64,000 nucleotides of DNA from Paraclostridium bifermentans (GTDB lineage: Bacteria; Bacillota; Clostridia; Peptostreptococcales; Peptostreptococcaceae), in assembly GCF_019916025.1 (NCBI RefSeq), contig NZ_CP079737.1:1922001-1986000 (forward strand), written 5' to 3'. The notes beneath the pieces were generated by a model. The model searched no databases and was not told the DNA's origin. It worked only from the letters and a program-made list of their open reading frames with translations. The first letter of the stretch is position 1, and each line of letters begins with the position of its first letter. Shown here piece after piece: positions 1-9,030 of the stretch. The translations under genes and the position numbers were made by a program.

Positions 1-90
1 TAATGTTACATTAAAATCTCTATTTTCTCTCTTTAGTTTAGCTGCAGTTTTTGTTCCTGCTGCTACACCCCCAATAACTAACACATTCAT
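1..90 (-). CDS. FAD-dependent pyridine nucleotide-disulfide oxidoreductase, N-terminal fragment
   Basis: Only the first 30 codons lie in the window; the gene continues past its left edge. Translation begins MNVLVIGGVAAGTKTAAKLK, a Rossmann FAD-binding beta-alpha-beta start with a GGVAAG dinucleotide loop. This is typical of the CoA-disulfide reductase / NADH oxidase / NADH-dependent reductase family (established family knowledge). A strong ribosome binding site, GGAGGGG, lies six bases before the ATG at 90. It diverges from a LysR-type regulator at 249, so that regulator may control it. The exact enzyme (CoA-disulfide reductase, NADH oxidase or persulfide reductase) cannot be decided from the fragment. 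Confidence 0.8.
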   Translation of the reverse strand, partial: MNVLVIGGVAAGTKTAAKLKRENRDFNVTL

Positions 91-248
91 GTATACCCCT
101 CCAAGTTTATATTAATTATTATTTTAACAAGTTAATCTTACTTAAAGTGTATCAACCAAGTATTATAATGTAAAATTATAAAAAATTATTGATTTATAAA
201 TTTAACTTATAGTACACTTTTCTTATAAATTGTGTATTGGGGGATACC

Positions 249-1127
249 ATGATAGATTTCAGATTAAAAACATTTATAGATTTATGCGAGACCAAAAGTT
301 ATACAAAAACTGCAAAAAGACTTTGTATTACTCAACCTGCTGTCAGCCAGCATATAAAGTATATAGAGTCACAGTACAATATTAAGTTATTTAACTATAT
401 CGGTAAAACCTTAATTTTAACTAAGGTTGGACAAGAATTCTTAGATTCTATTTTAAAACTAAGAACTATGTCTTTGTCGATTGAGAACAACTTAAAAAAA
501 TCTAATTATTCAGCTAAACCAGTATCATTTGGCGCAACTAGAAGTATTGGTGAATTTGTAATGCCCAATATTATAAAAAATTATTTGTCTCAAAATTCTT
601 ATTCAAATTTATCAATGATTGTAGATAATACAAAAAATCTTTTAGATATGTTAAAAAAAGGAGTTATAGAGTTTTGTTTTATAGAAGGTCACTTCAATAA
701 AGCTGACTATGAAACATATTTAATGAGTTACGAAGATTTTGTTTTTGTAGCCTCTCCTAAAAATCCTATTTGTGATAAATCTAACCTTCATGTAGAAGAT
801 TTATTTTCGGAAAATCTCATAATAAGGGAACAAGGCTCCGGCAGTAGAGATATTTTTGAAATGTGGCTTTATGAAAGAAATTATACAACTAAAAATTTTT
901 CAAAATTACTGCAAATCGGAAATATTAACATAATAAAAGAATTAGTTAAAGATAACTTTGGAATATCTATAATTTATAAAATTGCTGTACTTGAAGAAAT
1001 AAAAAATAAAGAATTAGTTGTTTTAGATGTAAATTCAATGAATTTATCTCATGAATTTAATTTTATTTTTTTAAAAAATTCTATATATGCTGAGGAATAC
1101 ATAGAATTTTACAATAAGATTAATTAA
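249..1127 (+). CDS. LysR-family transcriptional regulator
   Basis: About 292 residues, the usual LysR length. Residues 1-60 form the winged helix-turn-helix (FIDLCETKSYTKTAKRLCIT then QPAVSQHIKYIE), followed by a linker helix and a periplasmic-binding-protein-like effector domain from about residue 90. The motif IREQGSGSRDIFE is common in CysL/CbbR-like members. A TTG-initiated extension four codons longer is possible, but the GGGGG at 239-243 is correctly spaced for the ATG at 249, so I chose that start. The gene diverges from the disulfide reductase at 90, the classic LysR-target arrangement, so regulation of that reductase is a reasonable inference. The effector is unknown. Confidence 0.85.
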   Translation: MIDFRLKTFIDLCETKSYTKTAKRLCITQPAVSQHIKYIESQYNIKLFNYIGKTLILTKVGQEFLDSILKLRTMSLSIENNLKKSNYSAKPVSFGATRSIGEFVMPNIIKNYLSQNSYSNLSMIVDNTKNLLDMLKKGVIEFCFIEGHFNKADYETYLMSYEDFVFVASPKNPICDKSNLHVEDLFSENLIIREQGSGSRDIFEMWLYERNYTTKNFSKLLQIGNINIIKELVKDNFGISIIYKIAVLEEIKNKELVVLDVNSMNLSHEFNFIFLKNSIYAEEYIEFYNKIN

Positions 1128-1161
1128 TATAAAGGATTTGTTTACAAAAGGAGTAAAACCT

Positions 1162-1233
1162 ATGATTTTAGGCGGGGTAACATGGCTATCAGTTGTGATA
1201 ATTGCTATGGCTTATGTACTTATAATATTTTAA
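1162..1233 (+). CDS. Putative 23-residue single-span membrane peptide
   Basis: A short reading frame encoding MILGGVTWLSVVIIAMAYVL plus three residues, essentially one hydrophobic transmembrane helix. Support comes from a good ribosome binding site (AAAGGAG, about nine bases before the ATG), its place directly after the LysR gene, and a rho-independent terminator ten bases after its stop. Very small hydrophobic subunits of this kind accompany some transporters and oxidases, but no large partner is adjacent here, so no function is assigned. It could also be a non-coding 3' region; the RBS-ORF-terminator arrangement argues otherwise. Confidence 0.5.
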   Translation: MILGGVTWLSVVIIAMAYVLIIF

Positions 1234-1242
1234 ATAATTTTA

Positions 1243-1280
1243 AAAGGTCTATATTTAAAATTAATATAGACCTTTTTTTT
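1243..1280. terminator. Rho-independent terminator (LysR/small peptide end)
   Basis: Thirteen-base perfect stem (AAAGGTCTATATT with AATATAGACCTTT), seven-base loop, then a run of eight T on the plus strand. It reaches the stop codon of the convergent gene ending at 1279 and may serve both strands. Confidence 0.85.
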
Positions 1281-2406
1281 ACTTTCTAAAGTTAACTTTT
1301 TTTACATTATCTTTGTTACTTTTATTTATATTTTTAGATAAAGTTCCCTCTTTTAATCCAAGTAATTCTTCTACATCTTTTGGGTATATGCTAAGACCAT
1401 AATTTATTAGGTTATTCATAAACAGACCTTCATTCATAATCTTACCTTCTATTAACATATCAAATGATTTTTTTAAAAGAATTGGATGCGAAGATTTTAT
1501 ATTACTATCTAATGGCTCTTTCTTGCTCCATCCATTTTTATCCATTTCGTTCATTAAGTACATATATTTTTTATAACTTATCTTTCCTAATTGGTAACCT
1601 CTAAGAATCATAGCCCATATAGGAACTATCCATTTGCTTTTTAATTCTATAAAATCTTCTAACTCTTGAGTTCCTTCTAGATCATTTAAAAATGAGTCCT
1701 TAGGCATTAAAAATGCACAAGCAAACTCATCTTTCGAGAATTTCTTAGATTGTATATTTGCTTCATTAGCTACTATATAAGCTAGTTCATATGCTAAGTC
1801 ATAATTTCTTATAGAAGCTGACTTTTTATCATTTCCTAGTGCTATAAAATATCTGCTGTCTTTATCTATACTTTGTTTTTGGCTAAATGCAAGAGCACCT
1901 TTTTTATCTATGTTAGTGGCAGATATAAAAATTCCATTTATCTCAAGCAAGTTAACCATATTACATATAGGTCCATTGTCCAAATTGAAATATTCTCTTG
2001 TTTTTTCAGCTAGTACTTCTATGTCATCGTTTCTATTTAAATTATTTGGTAAATTCATTTCTGGGAACTTTATATATCCTTGTATGAAATTAAGAACCCT
2101 GTGAGTCATAACTAGTTTTTCTTTTAATGCTATATCTTCTACTCTAGGTAAAGTTGACTCAGTTCTAATATGTGTATTTTCAACTACTACGTTAACTTTA
2201 TCTTTTTCACTAAAGTACTCCTTTGGAAAACTTAAAGCATTAGCTAATTTCATTTCATTTTCTAGTGTTGGCTTATACTTGTCAGCTTCAAAAGCTAAAA
2301 TATCCTTTTTATTGATTTTAGTTTCGCTAGCCACCATATCTACTGTTTTAGCTCTATACGTCCTAGCATTTTTTAATTTTTTTCCATTAAATATATTTTT
2401 ACTCAT
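1279..2406 (-). CDS. XRE-type HTH protein with a degenerate ImmA/IrrE-like domain
   Basis: 375 residues. Residues 5-65 look like an XRE/Cro helix-turn-helix (LKNARTYRAKTVDMVA... LAFEADKYKPTLENEMKLA). Residues about 130-240 resemble the IrrE/ImmA metallopeptidase domain: the downstream signature FACAFLMPKDSF matches the family FAxEFLMP block. Where family members carry the zinc motif HExxH, this protein reads YELAY (residues 206-210): both His are Tyr and only Glu remains, so zinc proteolysis is unlikely. It lies 22 bases after the SNF2 helicase gene on the same strand, so the two are probably co-transcribed. A role as regulator or partner of the helicase is inference. Confidence 0.75.
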   Translation of the reverse strand: MSKNIFNGKKLKNARTYRAKTVDMVASETKINKKDILAFEADKYKPTLENEMKLANALSFPKEYFSEKDKVNVVVENTHIRTESTLPRVEDIALKEKLVMTHRVLNFIQGYIKFPEMNLPNNLNRNDDIEVLAEKTREYFNLDNGPICNMVNLLEINGIFISATNIDKKGALAFSQKQSIDKDSRYFIALGNDKKSASIRNYDLAYELAYIVANEANIQSKKFSKDEFACAFLMPKDSFLNDLEGTQELEDFIELKSKWIVPIWAMILRGYQLGKISYKKYMYLMNEMDKNGWSKKEPLDSNIKSSHPILLKKSFDMLIEGKIMNEGLFMNNLINYGLSIYPKDVEELLGLKEGTLSKNINKSNKDNVKKVNFRK

Positions 2407-2428
2407 GTCATTTTTACCTTTCTTATAA

Positions 2429-5400
2429 TTATGTCAATAAATCTAAAATTTCATCATTTGATAAATTTTTAAAAGTGTTTGAATCAGATAATTCATTTCC
2501 TATTATATCATCTATCATTTTAAGTTTATCATCTTGAAGTTTTATAATTTTTTCTTCTATAGTTCCTTTAGCTATCAATTTTATAACTTCAACAACCTGT
2601 TTTTGCCCTAACCTGTGAGCTCTATCACTAGCTTGATTTTCAACAGATACATTCCACCATGGATCAAAGTGAATTACTTTATTTGCAGAAGTTAGGTTTA
2701 ATCCAGTTCCTCCTGCTTTTAGTGAAATTAAAAATACTTTTTTATTATTATTTTCATTAAAGTCATTCACAAGTTCAATTCTATATTTAGCTTTAGTTTG
2801 TCCATCTAAATAATTATATTCTATATTTTCTTTATCTAATATATATGCTAAATTTTTAAGCACACTTGTAAATTGAGAGAATACCAAAATTTTATCATCA
2901 TTTGATATACTATCTTTTACTATTTCTACACATGCGTTTATTTTTGAACTTTTTCCTTTATAATCACTAACTATCAAACTTGGGTCCAAACATAGTTGCC
3001 TTAACTTCGTCAAATATGCTAAAACAGTTATTTTATCATTACTTTCATATTTATCTTGTAACTTTCTTTGAATTTCATCAACATATGTTTTGTATATTTT
3101 ACGTTGTTCTTTTCCTAATTCGACTAAAAATTTTGTTTCTATTTTGTCTGGCAATTCTGTAATTACTTGTTTTTTAGTTCTTCTTAAAATAAAAGGTTTT
3201 ATAAGTTTCTTTAATCTAATTAAATTACTTTCATCTTTTATAAAAATAGAACTAAATTTATTTAAATTGTATAAATAACCAGGCATTATAAAATCAAATA
3301 TAGACCACAGTTCTGCTAAGTTATTTTCAACAGGTGTTCCTGTAAGGGCAAACTTACATTTAGCTTTTATATTTTTAACAGCATCAGTTGTTATAGATGT
3401 TGGATTTTTAATATTTTGTGCTTCATCTATAATCAAGCAGTCAAAATTAATATCTTCATACTTATCATTATCATTTCTTAAAGAACCGTATGTAGTTAAT
3501 AAAACATCAAAACTTTCAATATTATTTATTGTACTTTCTCTTTCTTTTTTATTTCCATGAACTATGCCTATTCTTAAGCTTGGAGCAAATTTTTCAAACT
3601 CACTTTTCCAGTTATGTATAAGAGATGTTGGAGTAATAACCATGCTTTTAGCTTCTTTTTGAGATAATAAAAAAGTTATTGTTTGTATTGTTTTTCCAAG
3701 CCCCATTTCATCAGCTAAAACACCTCCAAATCCGCAAGATTCTAAGCTTTTAAACCACTTAAAACCTTCAACTTGATAATCTCTTAAATCAGCATTTAAA
3801 CTTCTCGGCACTTCATAATTTGCATCTTTTATATTATTGAATTTATCTACTGTATTTTTTGTATTTTCAATACCTTCTATATATGGGATTTTCTTTTCTA
3901 TTAAAAGATTATTTATATACATTGCCTTACTTTTATGCACATTCATTTCTTTAATGCTATTTGTAAATCCTAAACTTTCCATAAGCTTAAATAACTCTCT
4001 TGTCTGATCATCTTCTAGATTTATAAAATTTCCATTTTTAAGTTTATAAAATCGTTTATTTGCCTTAAAAGATTTTAAAATTTCCTTATATTCTCTTTCA
4101 TCTACATCTTCTATTTTAAACTTAAATTCAAGATAGTGGTTTATCTCCTCTCCTAAACCTACTTTTATATTGGAGGAGTTATAGACCTTCTTTTCCTTAA
4201 ATTTATCTGAATAGTATACTTGTCCAATATTTTTTAGCCTATTAATTTCTGTAGTTAAAAAATCATATAGATGATAGTCTGTACCTCTAAACACATATTT
4301 ATCTTTTTCTCTTTCAAAATAATTTGTGTACAGCCTATATACAGCTTCTTCTTCTTTCTCAATATCTCTTATAACAAATTTGCCCTCTTTTTCATCTTCA
4401 TAGTGAATTTTTACATCACAGATAACTCTTGAATCGTCTAAGTCGAAGTAATAATTCACGGTTAAGTCTTTAGTTATATTGTTTATAATGCTTTCATCCA
4501 TATTCAAATTATTAGATATTTCTTTTAACTTAGGGATTAAATTAGTTAAACATTCACTAATTTCATCGTCCTCAAACTCTATGGATTTATGCTCATTTAA
4601 TAATTCATATAATTTTTTATAGTATATTCCATTAGTCCCTGAAATTAAATATATATTGCCTTCATAAAAGACTACATCTCCTTTTTTTGATAAAGGAACA
4701 GGTAAATTATCATTATTAAATATAACTATTTTATCTCCTACCTTTTTAATTTCTACATCAATTGGAACATATCCATTTATTATCTGAGGATTATATGTTT
4801 TTCTATTATAGTTAAACGTAAATTCTTTATATTTAAGCTTTTCCATTAACCTTTTTAGTAAACTAGAATTTAATATCATGTATCTATTTTTTCTTGAGTT
4901 TATATTATCTACTAGACTTAGTCCATAGTCTTCTATAAACTGCGCTAACTCTTCATCATCTTCAAAGTAACTACTCTTTGGATCATATATAAAATCTTTT
5001 CCATACATTATTGAATTTCCATCTACTCTTGAAGTTGCAAATTGTTTAAAGTCTTTTAGAGTGTACAATTTGTCATTACCTATCTTAAATTCAACCTCTA
5101 AAGTTTGATTTAAATAACTAGTTATATCTACTTCTAAATTTACTTTCTCTTTTGGAATTACTTTAAAATAATTCAGTAAATCTTTATTTATAAATCTTGT
5201 ATTTACTTTCGGTCTAGTTTGTTCTTTTATATCCATAGTCTTTAATTTTAAATTGTTTACTATATTAGATTTCAAATTGTCAATTTCCTTTAATGTTATA
5301 CATGCTATATGCTTACATATAAAGTGATTGTTAAGAGTTGTATTTTGATTAAAATCCTCACATGTGCATCCGCTGCTTATAATTTTCTTATCATTTAAGT

Positions 5401-5593
5401 CTATTATTAAAAAACTATTATAAATTTCTCTTTGATATTTTGATGCTACTGTACCATATAAACTTATTTTATCTTCCTCTTTCGAAAAAAAGCTTTCTTC
5501 TATATATCCTTGTTTATAATAGTCTCTAGATCTATCTAGTCTATATCTGTCTATATTTTGTAGTAAAACTTCATTTACTATTTTAAAATCCAT
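2429..5593 (-). CDS. SNF2-family DEAD/DEAH helicase with SWIM zinc finger
   Basis: 1054 residues. The N-terminus has a SWIM zinc finger: C76-x-C78 ... C93-x-H95. A long linker (about 130-600) is followed by the SNF2 ATPase: Walker A DEMGLGKT near residue 625, DEAQ box near 720, TGTPVENN, and helicase C motifs SLKAGGTGLNL and DRAHRLGQ. Such proteins are ATP-driven DNA translocases of the bacterial SNF2 (HepA/YwqA-like) group that remodel protein-DNA complexes. The RBS TTAGGTGAG precedes the ATG. The gene is first in a two-gene operon with the XRE/ImmA-like protein. It may be housekeeping or defence-associated; the sequence alone does not decide. Confidence 0.92.
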   Translation of the reverse strand: MDFKIVNEVLLQNIDRYRLDRSRDYYKQGYIEESFFSKEEDKISLYGTVASKYQREIYNSFLIIDLNDKKIISSGCTCEDFNQNTTLNNHFICKHIACITLKEIDNLKSNIVNNLKLKTMDIKEQTRPKVNTRFINKDLLNYFKVIPKEKVNLEVDITSYLNQTLEVEFKIGNDKLYTLKDFKQFATSRVDGNSIMYGKDFIYDPKSSYFEDDEELAQFIEDYGLSLVDNINSRKNRYMILNSSLLKRLMEKLKYKEFTFNYNRKTYNPQIINGYVPIDVEIKKVGDKIVIFNNDNLPVPLSKKGDVVFYEGNIYLISGTNGIYYKKLYELLNEHKSIEFEDDEISECLTNLIPKLKEISNNLNMDESIINNITKDLTVNYYFDLDDSRVICDVKIHYEDEKEGKFVIRDIEKEEEAVYRLYTNYFEREKDKYVFRGTDYHLYDFLTTEINRLKNIGQVYYSDKFKEKKVYNSSNIKVGLGEEINHYLEFKFKIEDVDEREYKEILKSFKANKRFYKLKNGNFINLEDDQTRELFKLMESLGFTNSIKEMNVHKSKAMYINNLLIEKKIPYIEGIENTKNTVDKFNNIKDANYEVPRSLNADLRDYQVEGFKWFKSLESCGFGGVLADEMGLGKTIQTITFLLSQKEAKSMVITPTSLIHNWKSEFEKFAPSLRIGIVHGNKKERESTINNIESFDVLLTTYGSLRNDNDKYEDINFDCLIIDEAQNIKNPTSITTDAVKNIKAKCKFALTGTPVENNLAELWSIFDFIMPGYLYNLNKFSSIFIKDESNLIRLKKLIKPFILRRTKKQVITELPDKIETKFLVELGKEQRKIYKTYVDEIQRKLQDKYESNDKITVLAYLTKLRQLCLDPSLIVSDYKGKSSKINACVEIVKDSISNDDKILVFSQFTSVLKNLAYILDKENIEYNYLDGQTKAKYRIELVNDFNENNNKKVFLISLKAGGTGLNLTSANKVIHFDPWWNVSVENQASDRAHRLGQKQVVEVIKLIAKGTIEEKIIKLQDDKLKMIDDIIGNELSDSNTFKNLSNDEILDLLT

Positions 5594-5652
5594 TTACTCA
5601 CCTAATTTCTTTTAAGTCATAACCTTTATTATATATTTTTTAGTAAAAATAA

Positions 5653-5690
5653 TAAAGACTGTAGTTTATTTTTTTAACTACAGTCTTCAT
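5653..5690 (-). terminator. Rho-independent terminator after the HAAS-domain protein gene
   Basis: Twelve-base perfect stem AAGACTGTAGTT / AACTACAGTCTT around an A/T loop. On the minus strand it follows the stop at 5692 and is trailed by TATTATTTTT. Confidence 0.8.
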
Positions 5691-5691
5691 A

Positions 5692-6339
5692 TTAATTGTT
5701 TTTATATTCAAAACATCCTATTATGATATTTTTAATAATACCGCCTATAATAAATATAATCCACGAAATTTCCCAGTTATTATAAGTAAAACTTACTATA
5801 AGGTAAATTAATAAAATTAATGAATTTAATATTGATTTTATTCTTCTTTCTAAAATTCTATCTTTATCACTTAACTTTTTCCAATTTATAAATTCAGCAT
5901 ATAATTCATCATCTATCATTGAAGTTGTAGGCTTATTATATCCATTATATATCAAAATTAAAGTTGCTATAGCTACCATTGCAAGAAGTAGGATTACCCC
6001 TATCCTGTCTTGTGGAAATCCTCTATCTCCTAAAAGTATTACTGGGGTTGGACATAGTATATATAACATTATTCCGATTGAATATCGTTTTGAGTATTTT
6101 TTTCTATATTCTTCACTTTCTTTTAAATCCTTTTCATTTTCTTTAATAATGTTATTTATATTAACTTCATTTTCTATAGATTTTAAGTAAGCTTCTTCTT
6201 CATTTAATCCTGAGCGTATTAAATCATTGTATTTTGAACTTATACTTAATATTAATTCTGATTTAATCTCATAAGTTTTTCTTGTTTTTGGCACTTCTTC
6301 AAATAAATTATCTACATATTGTTTTATTTTTGAGTCCAC
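5692..6339 (-). CDS. Permease-prefix (HAAS/DUF1700-type) membrane protein
   Basis: 215 residues. The first 75 are an amphipathic helical domain (IKQYVDNLFEEVPKTRKTYE ... GLNEEEAYLKSIEN) typical of the HAAS / permease prefix domain. About four hydrophobic segments follow (near 88-105, 112-130, 170-185, 190-208). The start is GTG at 6339, with GGGCGG about seven bases upstream; the overlapping ATG is out of frame. Relatives usually sit behind a PadR regulator, which is missing here. The function is not established; such proteins often accompany membrane stress or ABC permease systems. Confidence 0.7.
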   Translation of the reverse strand: MDSKIKQYVDNLFEEVPKTRKTYEIKSELILSISSKYNDLIRSGLNEEEAYLKSIENEVNINNIIKENEKDLKESEEYRKKYSKRYSIGIMLYILCPTPVILLGDRGFPQDRIGVILLLAMVAIATLILIYNGYNKPTTSMIDDELYAEFINWKKLSDKDRILERRIKSILNSLILLIYLIVSFTYNNWEISWIIFIIGGIIKNIIIGCFEYKNN

Positions 6340-6473
6340 CCATAATCCGCCCTAGATTAGCTTTTACTCATATAAACTTTTTTAATATATCTCCTATAAA
6401 TTATATATTTATAACATTTTATGTATTTGAAATTATATGTTTACTAATTTTTTTAATAGTCTTAAATTAGGCA

Positions 6474-6512
6474 AAAAAATACACACTTGATTTTTAAGTG
6501 TGTATTTTTTTA
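6474..6512. terminator. Bidirectional terminator
   Basis: Stem AAAATACACACTT / AAGTGTGTATTTT with a seven-base loop, A-run on the left and T-run on the right. It ends the repeat-protein gene stopping at 6518 on the minus strand. Confidence 0.8.
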
Positions 6513-6517
6513 CTATA

Positions 6518-6811
6518 TTAATTTAATTCATTATTTTGCATTTGTTTTTTTGCATAAGCATTTTTATCAGCCATTCCCTTAGCACCCACACTTGATGAGA
6601 ACTGAGAGTTTGGTTCAACACTATCTTGCATATTCATTTCAGCTACACTTTGTAAATTAGGTTGAGCATTATTTTGCATGTTTGGCTGAGCATTATTTTG
6701 CATGTTTAGATTTCCACTATTTTTCATGTTCATCTCAGATACGCTTTGCATATTAGGTTGAGCATTATTTTGCATAGAATTTAATGATTGATTTTTCATA
6801 GAATTTTTCAT
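6518..6811 (-). CDS. Small Asn/Gln/Met-rich repeat protein
   Basis: 97 residues of low complexity built from copies of NNAQPNMQ and of MNM plus S/D segments (three and about four copies), rich in Asn, Gln and Met. It has no hydrophobic segment or signal peptide. The tail (GAKGMADKNAYAKKQMQNNE) is not repetitive. It has a plausible RBS (AAAGGGAC) and a terminator right after the stop. It neighbours another small hydrophilic gene (6900-7076). The composition resembles gamma-type small acid-soluble spore proteins in style, but I see no diagnostic motif, so the spore link is speculative. Confidence 0.6.
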   Translation of the reverse strand: MKNSMKNQSLNSMQNNAQPNMQSVSEMNMKNSGNLNMQNNAQPNMQNNAQPNLQSVAEMNMQDSVEPNSQFSSSVGAKGMADKNAYAKKQMQNNELN

Positions 6812-6899
6812 TTTAAATAGTCCCTTTCTTGTTGCTTATTTTGTTCCTTATTATGATATACTATTTTATTTTTTTAATTCGACAAAATTCAACTTTACA

Positions 6900-7076
6900 T
6901 TAATTACTTATTTGTTTAGTTAATGCTCCCTGTCTTTTTGAAGCTACCTTTTTATCAACAGTTTGGCTTTCCTCTAATTGAGATTCAAACTCTGAATTTC
7001 GTTGTGAATGATTTACCATAGATTGAAAATTTTGAGCTTCATTTTTATATTCATCATATTTTTTAGACTTTTTCAT
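6900..7076 (-). CDS. Small hydrophilic protein, 58 residues, unknown function
   Basis: Reads MKKSKKYDEYKNEAQNFQSM ... and ends ALTKQISN. It is highly charged and Gln/Asn-rich, without a signal or membrane segment. A good RBS (AAAGGGTG, about six bases before the ATG) and a coding-like composition support it. It lies just upstream of the Asn/Gln/Met repeat protein on the same strand, 88 bases apart. Both lack hydrophobic cores, so they may be a pair of small spore or stress proteins, which is inference only. Confidence 0.6.
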   Translation of the reverse strand: MKKSKKYDEYKNEAQNFQSMVNHSQRNSEFESQLEESQTVDKKVASKRQGALTKQISN

Positions 7077-7153
7077 GTAATCACCCTTTCTTAATTTATT
7101 TAAGATTAGGTTATGATTTTTTAAAATTTTTAAACGATATAAAATTTACCTTA

Positions 7154-7951
7154 TTAGTCTAAATTAAGTTTTTTACTTAAAGTATAGTTAAGACTAATAA
7201 ATAAAATAATAACTATAAATATGTTTTCTAAAATTCCTATTGTAGTCACTTTTGTAAAAGCTTGAATGAACTCTAGGTTTGAAATATTTATTGATGGTGT
7301 AAAATTATTAACAAAATCATAAATAATATTTATAGTTTTTGCTATTACAAAGAAGGATATTATACTAACTACAGTCTTATGTTTGCTAAAAATAGGCAAT
7401 TGAGCTATTGATATTGAATTATATATAGCAAATATAACTACAGAAATTGCACTTAAAGTTAATCCTATTACACTAACAATTATTATAATATCTTGATTAT
7501 TTTTAACTAATTGTTTGCCTGAAATCATTATACTATTTATAGAAAATATTGTTCCATCTCCAAATAATCCTCCGATATCAGTAAATAGTGCATTTGAGTA
7601 TATAATTATTGCCATTGAACTAACTATTATAGTTAATAAAACCCATATTAAGGCAGATATATATTTTGATAATATAAGACTGCTACTTTTTACAGGAAGT
7701 GTAAACATTAAATATCCTTCATCTCCTAGTAAGTTCTTTTTAAATCGTTTAACTATAATTACTATAGTTAGGGTTGTTATTGCTATAAATAGCCCACCTA
7801 TAACCATATTTATTATCCCTTGTGCCTCTATAAAAACATCTTTTCTTATAAATATAGAGTTTAAAGTTGTTATTGCTAATATTGCAATGTACATAGGTAC
7901 AAAAAATTTAGCAGTTGATTTTAATTCATATTTTAATAACTTTCCTAACAT
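7154..7951 (-). CDS. ABC transporter permease (ABC-2 type)
   Basis: 265 residues with about six transmembrane helices. The N-terminal MLGKLLKYELKSTAKFF segment is typical of ABC-2 permeases that work with YtrB/BcrA-type ATPases. It overlaps the end of the ATPase gene by seven bases (translational coupling) and is last in the GntR-ATPase-permease operon. The family exports antimicrobial peptides or lipids, or responds to cell-envelope damage; the substrate is not visible from the sequence. Confidence 0.85.
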   Translation of the reverse strand: MLGKLLKYELKSTAKFFVPMYIAILAITTLNSIFIRKDVFIEAQGIINMVIGGLFIAITTLTIVIIVKRFKKNLLGDEGYLMFTLPVKSSSLILSKYISALIWVLLTIIVSSMAIIIYSNALFTDIGGLFGDGTIFSINSIMISGKQLVKNNQDIIIIVSVIGLTLSAISVVIFAIYNSISIAQLPIFSKHKTVVSIISFFVIAKTINIIYDFVNNFTPSINISNLEFIQAFTKVTTIGILENIFIVIILFISLNYTLSKKLNLD

Positions 7952-8646
7952 TTAAATTCCTCCCTAAATAAAGTATCTATAGACATTCCTTTTTCTTCTC
8001 TAATTTCATCTACATTCCCTTTTAATAAAATCTTTCCTTTAGAAATTATAATAACTTCATCACAAATATTTTCAATCTCATTTATAAGGTGTGTTGCAAT
8101 TAAAAGAGTTGAATCTTCATTAAAATTTTTAAGTATAGTTTTTATTATATAAGCTCTGGATGCTGGATCAACTCCTCCTATTGGTTCGTCAAGTATATAT
8201 AATTTTGCATTCCTTGACATTACTAATATTAATCCTACTTTTTCCTTAGTCCCTTTAGACATAGATTTTAATTTTTCATTTTCTTCTAAATTTAAATTTT
8301 TTATCATTTCTTTTGCCTTATTTATATCAAAGTCTTTATAAAAATCACTAAATAATTTTAAAAGTTCTTTTACAGTCATATCTTCATTTAAATAGTTTCT
8401 ATCCGGTAAATAAGATACAATTTCTTTAGTTTTTACAGATGGCTTCGATCCATTTATTAAAATATTTCCTTGATCACATTGTGTTAACCCATTTAGTAAC
8501 TTTATCATTGTAGTTTTACCACTTCCATTTGGTCCCAGTAAACCTACTATTTTTCCTTTATGTATACTTAAATTAAATTCTTCTAATACTTGTTTCTTAC
8601 CATACTTTTTATATACATCATTAAACTCAGCTATATTTTGACTCAT
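7945..8646 (-). CDS. ABC transporter ATP-binding protein
   Basis: 233 residues with a complete nucleotide-binding domain: Walker A GPNGSGKTTM (about residue 37), Q-loop region SYLPDRNYLNEDM, signature MSKGTKEKVGL, Walker B LYILDEPIGG and switch His in LIATHLI. It belongs to the single-domain ABC-2 exporter ATPases paired with a GntR/YtrA regulator. It starts one base after the regulator gene and overlaps the permease gene, a tight three-gene operon. Confidence 0.92.
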   Translation of the reverse strand: MSQNIAEFNDVYKKYGKKQVLEEFNLSIHKGKIVGLLGPNGSGKTTMIKLLNGLTQCDQGNILINGSKPSVKTKEIVSYLPDRNYLNEDMTVKELLKLFSDFYKDFDINKAKEMIKNLNLEENEKLKSMSKGTKEKVGLILVMSRNAKLYILDEPIGGVDPASRAYIIKTILKNFNEDSTLLIATHLINEIENICDEVIIISKGKILLKGNVDEIREEKGMSIDTLFREEFKC

Positions 8647-8647
8647 A

Positions 8648-9013
8648 TTAATCCTCCATTATGTTATTTTTTACAATCTCTACAATTTCATTTTTTTCAT
8701 ATCCTAATTGTATTAACTTTTCTTTTAGTGAATTTATTTCTCTATCTGCTATTTCTTTTCTCATAGATTTTATTTTTTCTTCATCATTTGTTACAAATCT
8801 ACCACTAGTTCTTTGACTATGTAGTAAGCCTTCTCTTTCTAATTCAGCTAGAGCCCTTTGCATAGTATTTGGATTTACTTCTGCTTCTGAAGCCATATCT
8901 CTTACAGAACTTAGTTTGGAACCTATTTCAAATTCACCCGATATAATTTTTAATTTTAATATATCAATTAGCTGCAAATATATAGGTTTGTTATTATCAA
9001 ATTCCCAAGTCAA
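8648..9013 (-). CDS. GntR-family (YtrA-type) repressor
   Basis: 121 residues, the short YtrA subclass: a GntR winged helix at residues 10-75 (IYLQLIDILKLKIISGEFEI, then GSKLSSVRDMA, NPNTMQRALAELEREGL) and a short dimerisation tail. The start is TTG at 9013, preceded by AGGAAGTGAT. A perfect palindrome 18-39 bases upstream (9031-9052) is a likely operator, so autorepression of the ABC exporter operon is the expected mode, as in ytrA systems. Confidence 0.88.
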   Translation of the reverse strand: MTWEFDNNKPIYLQLIDILKLKIISGEFEIGSKLSSVRDMASEAEVNPNTMQRALAELEREGLLHSQRTSGRFVTNDEEKIKSMRKEIADREINSLKEKLIQLGYEKNEIVEIVKNNIMED

Positions 9014-9030
9014 ATTGTATCACTTCCTTA

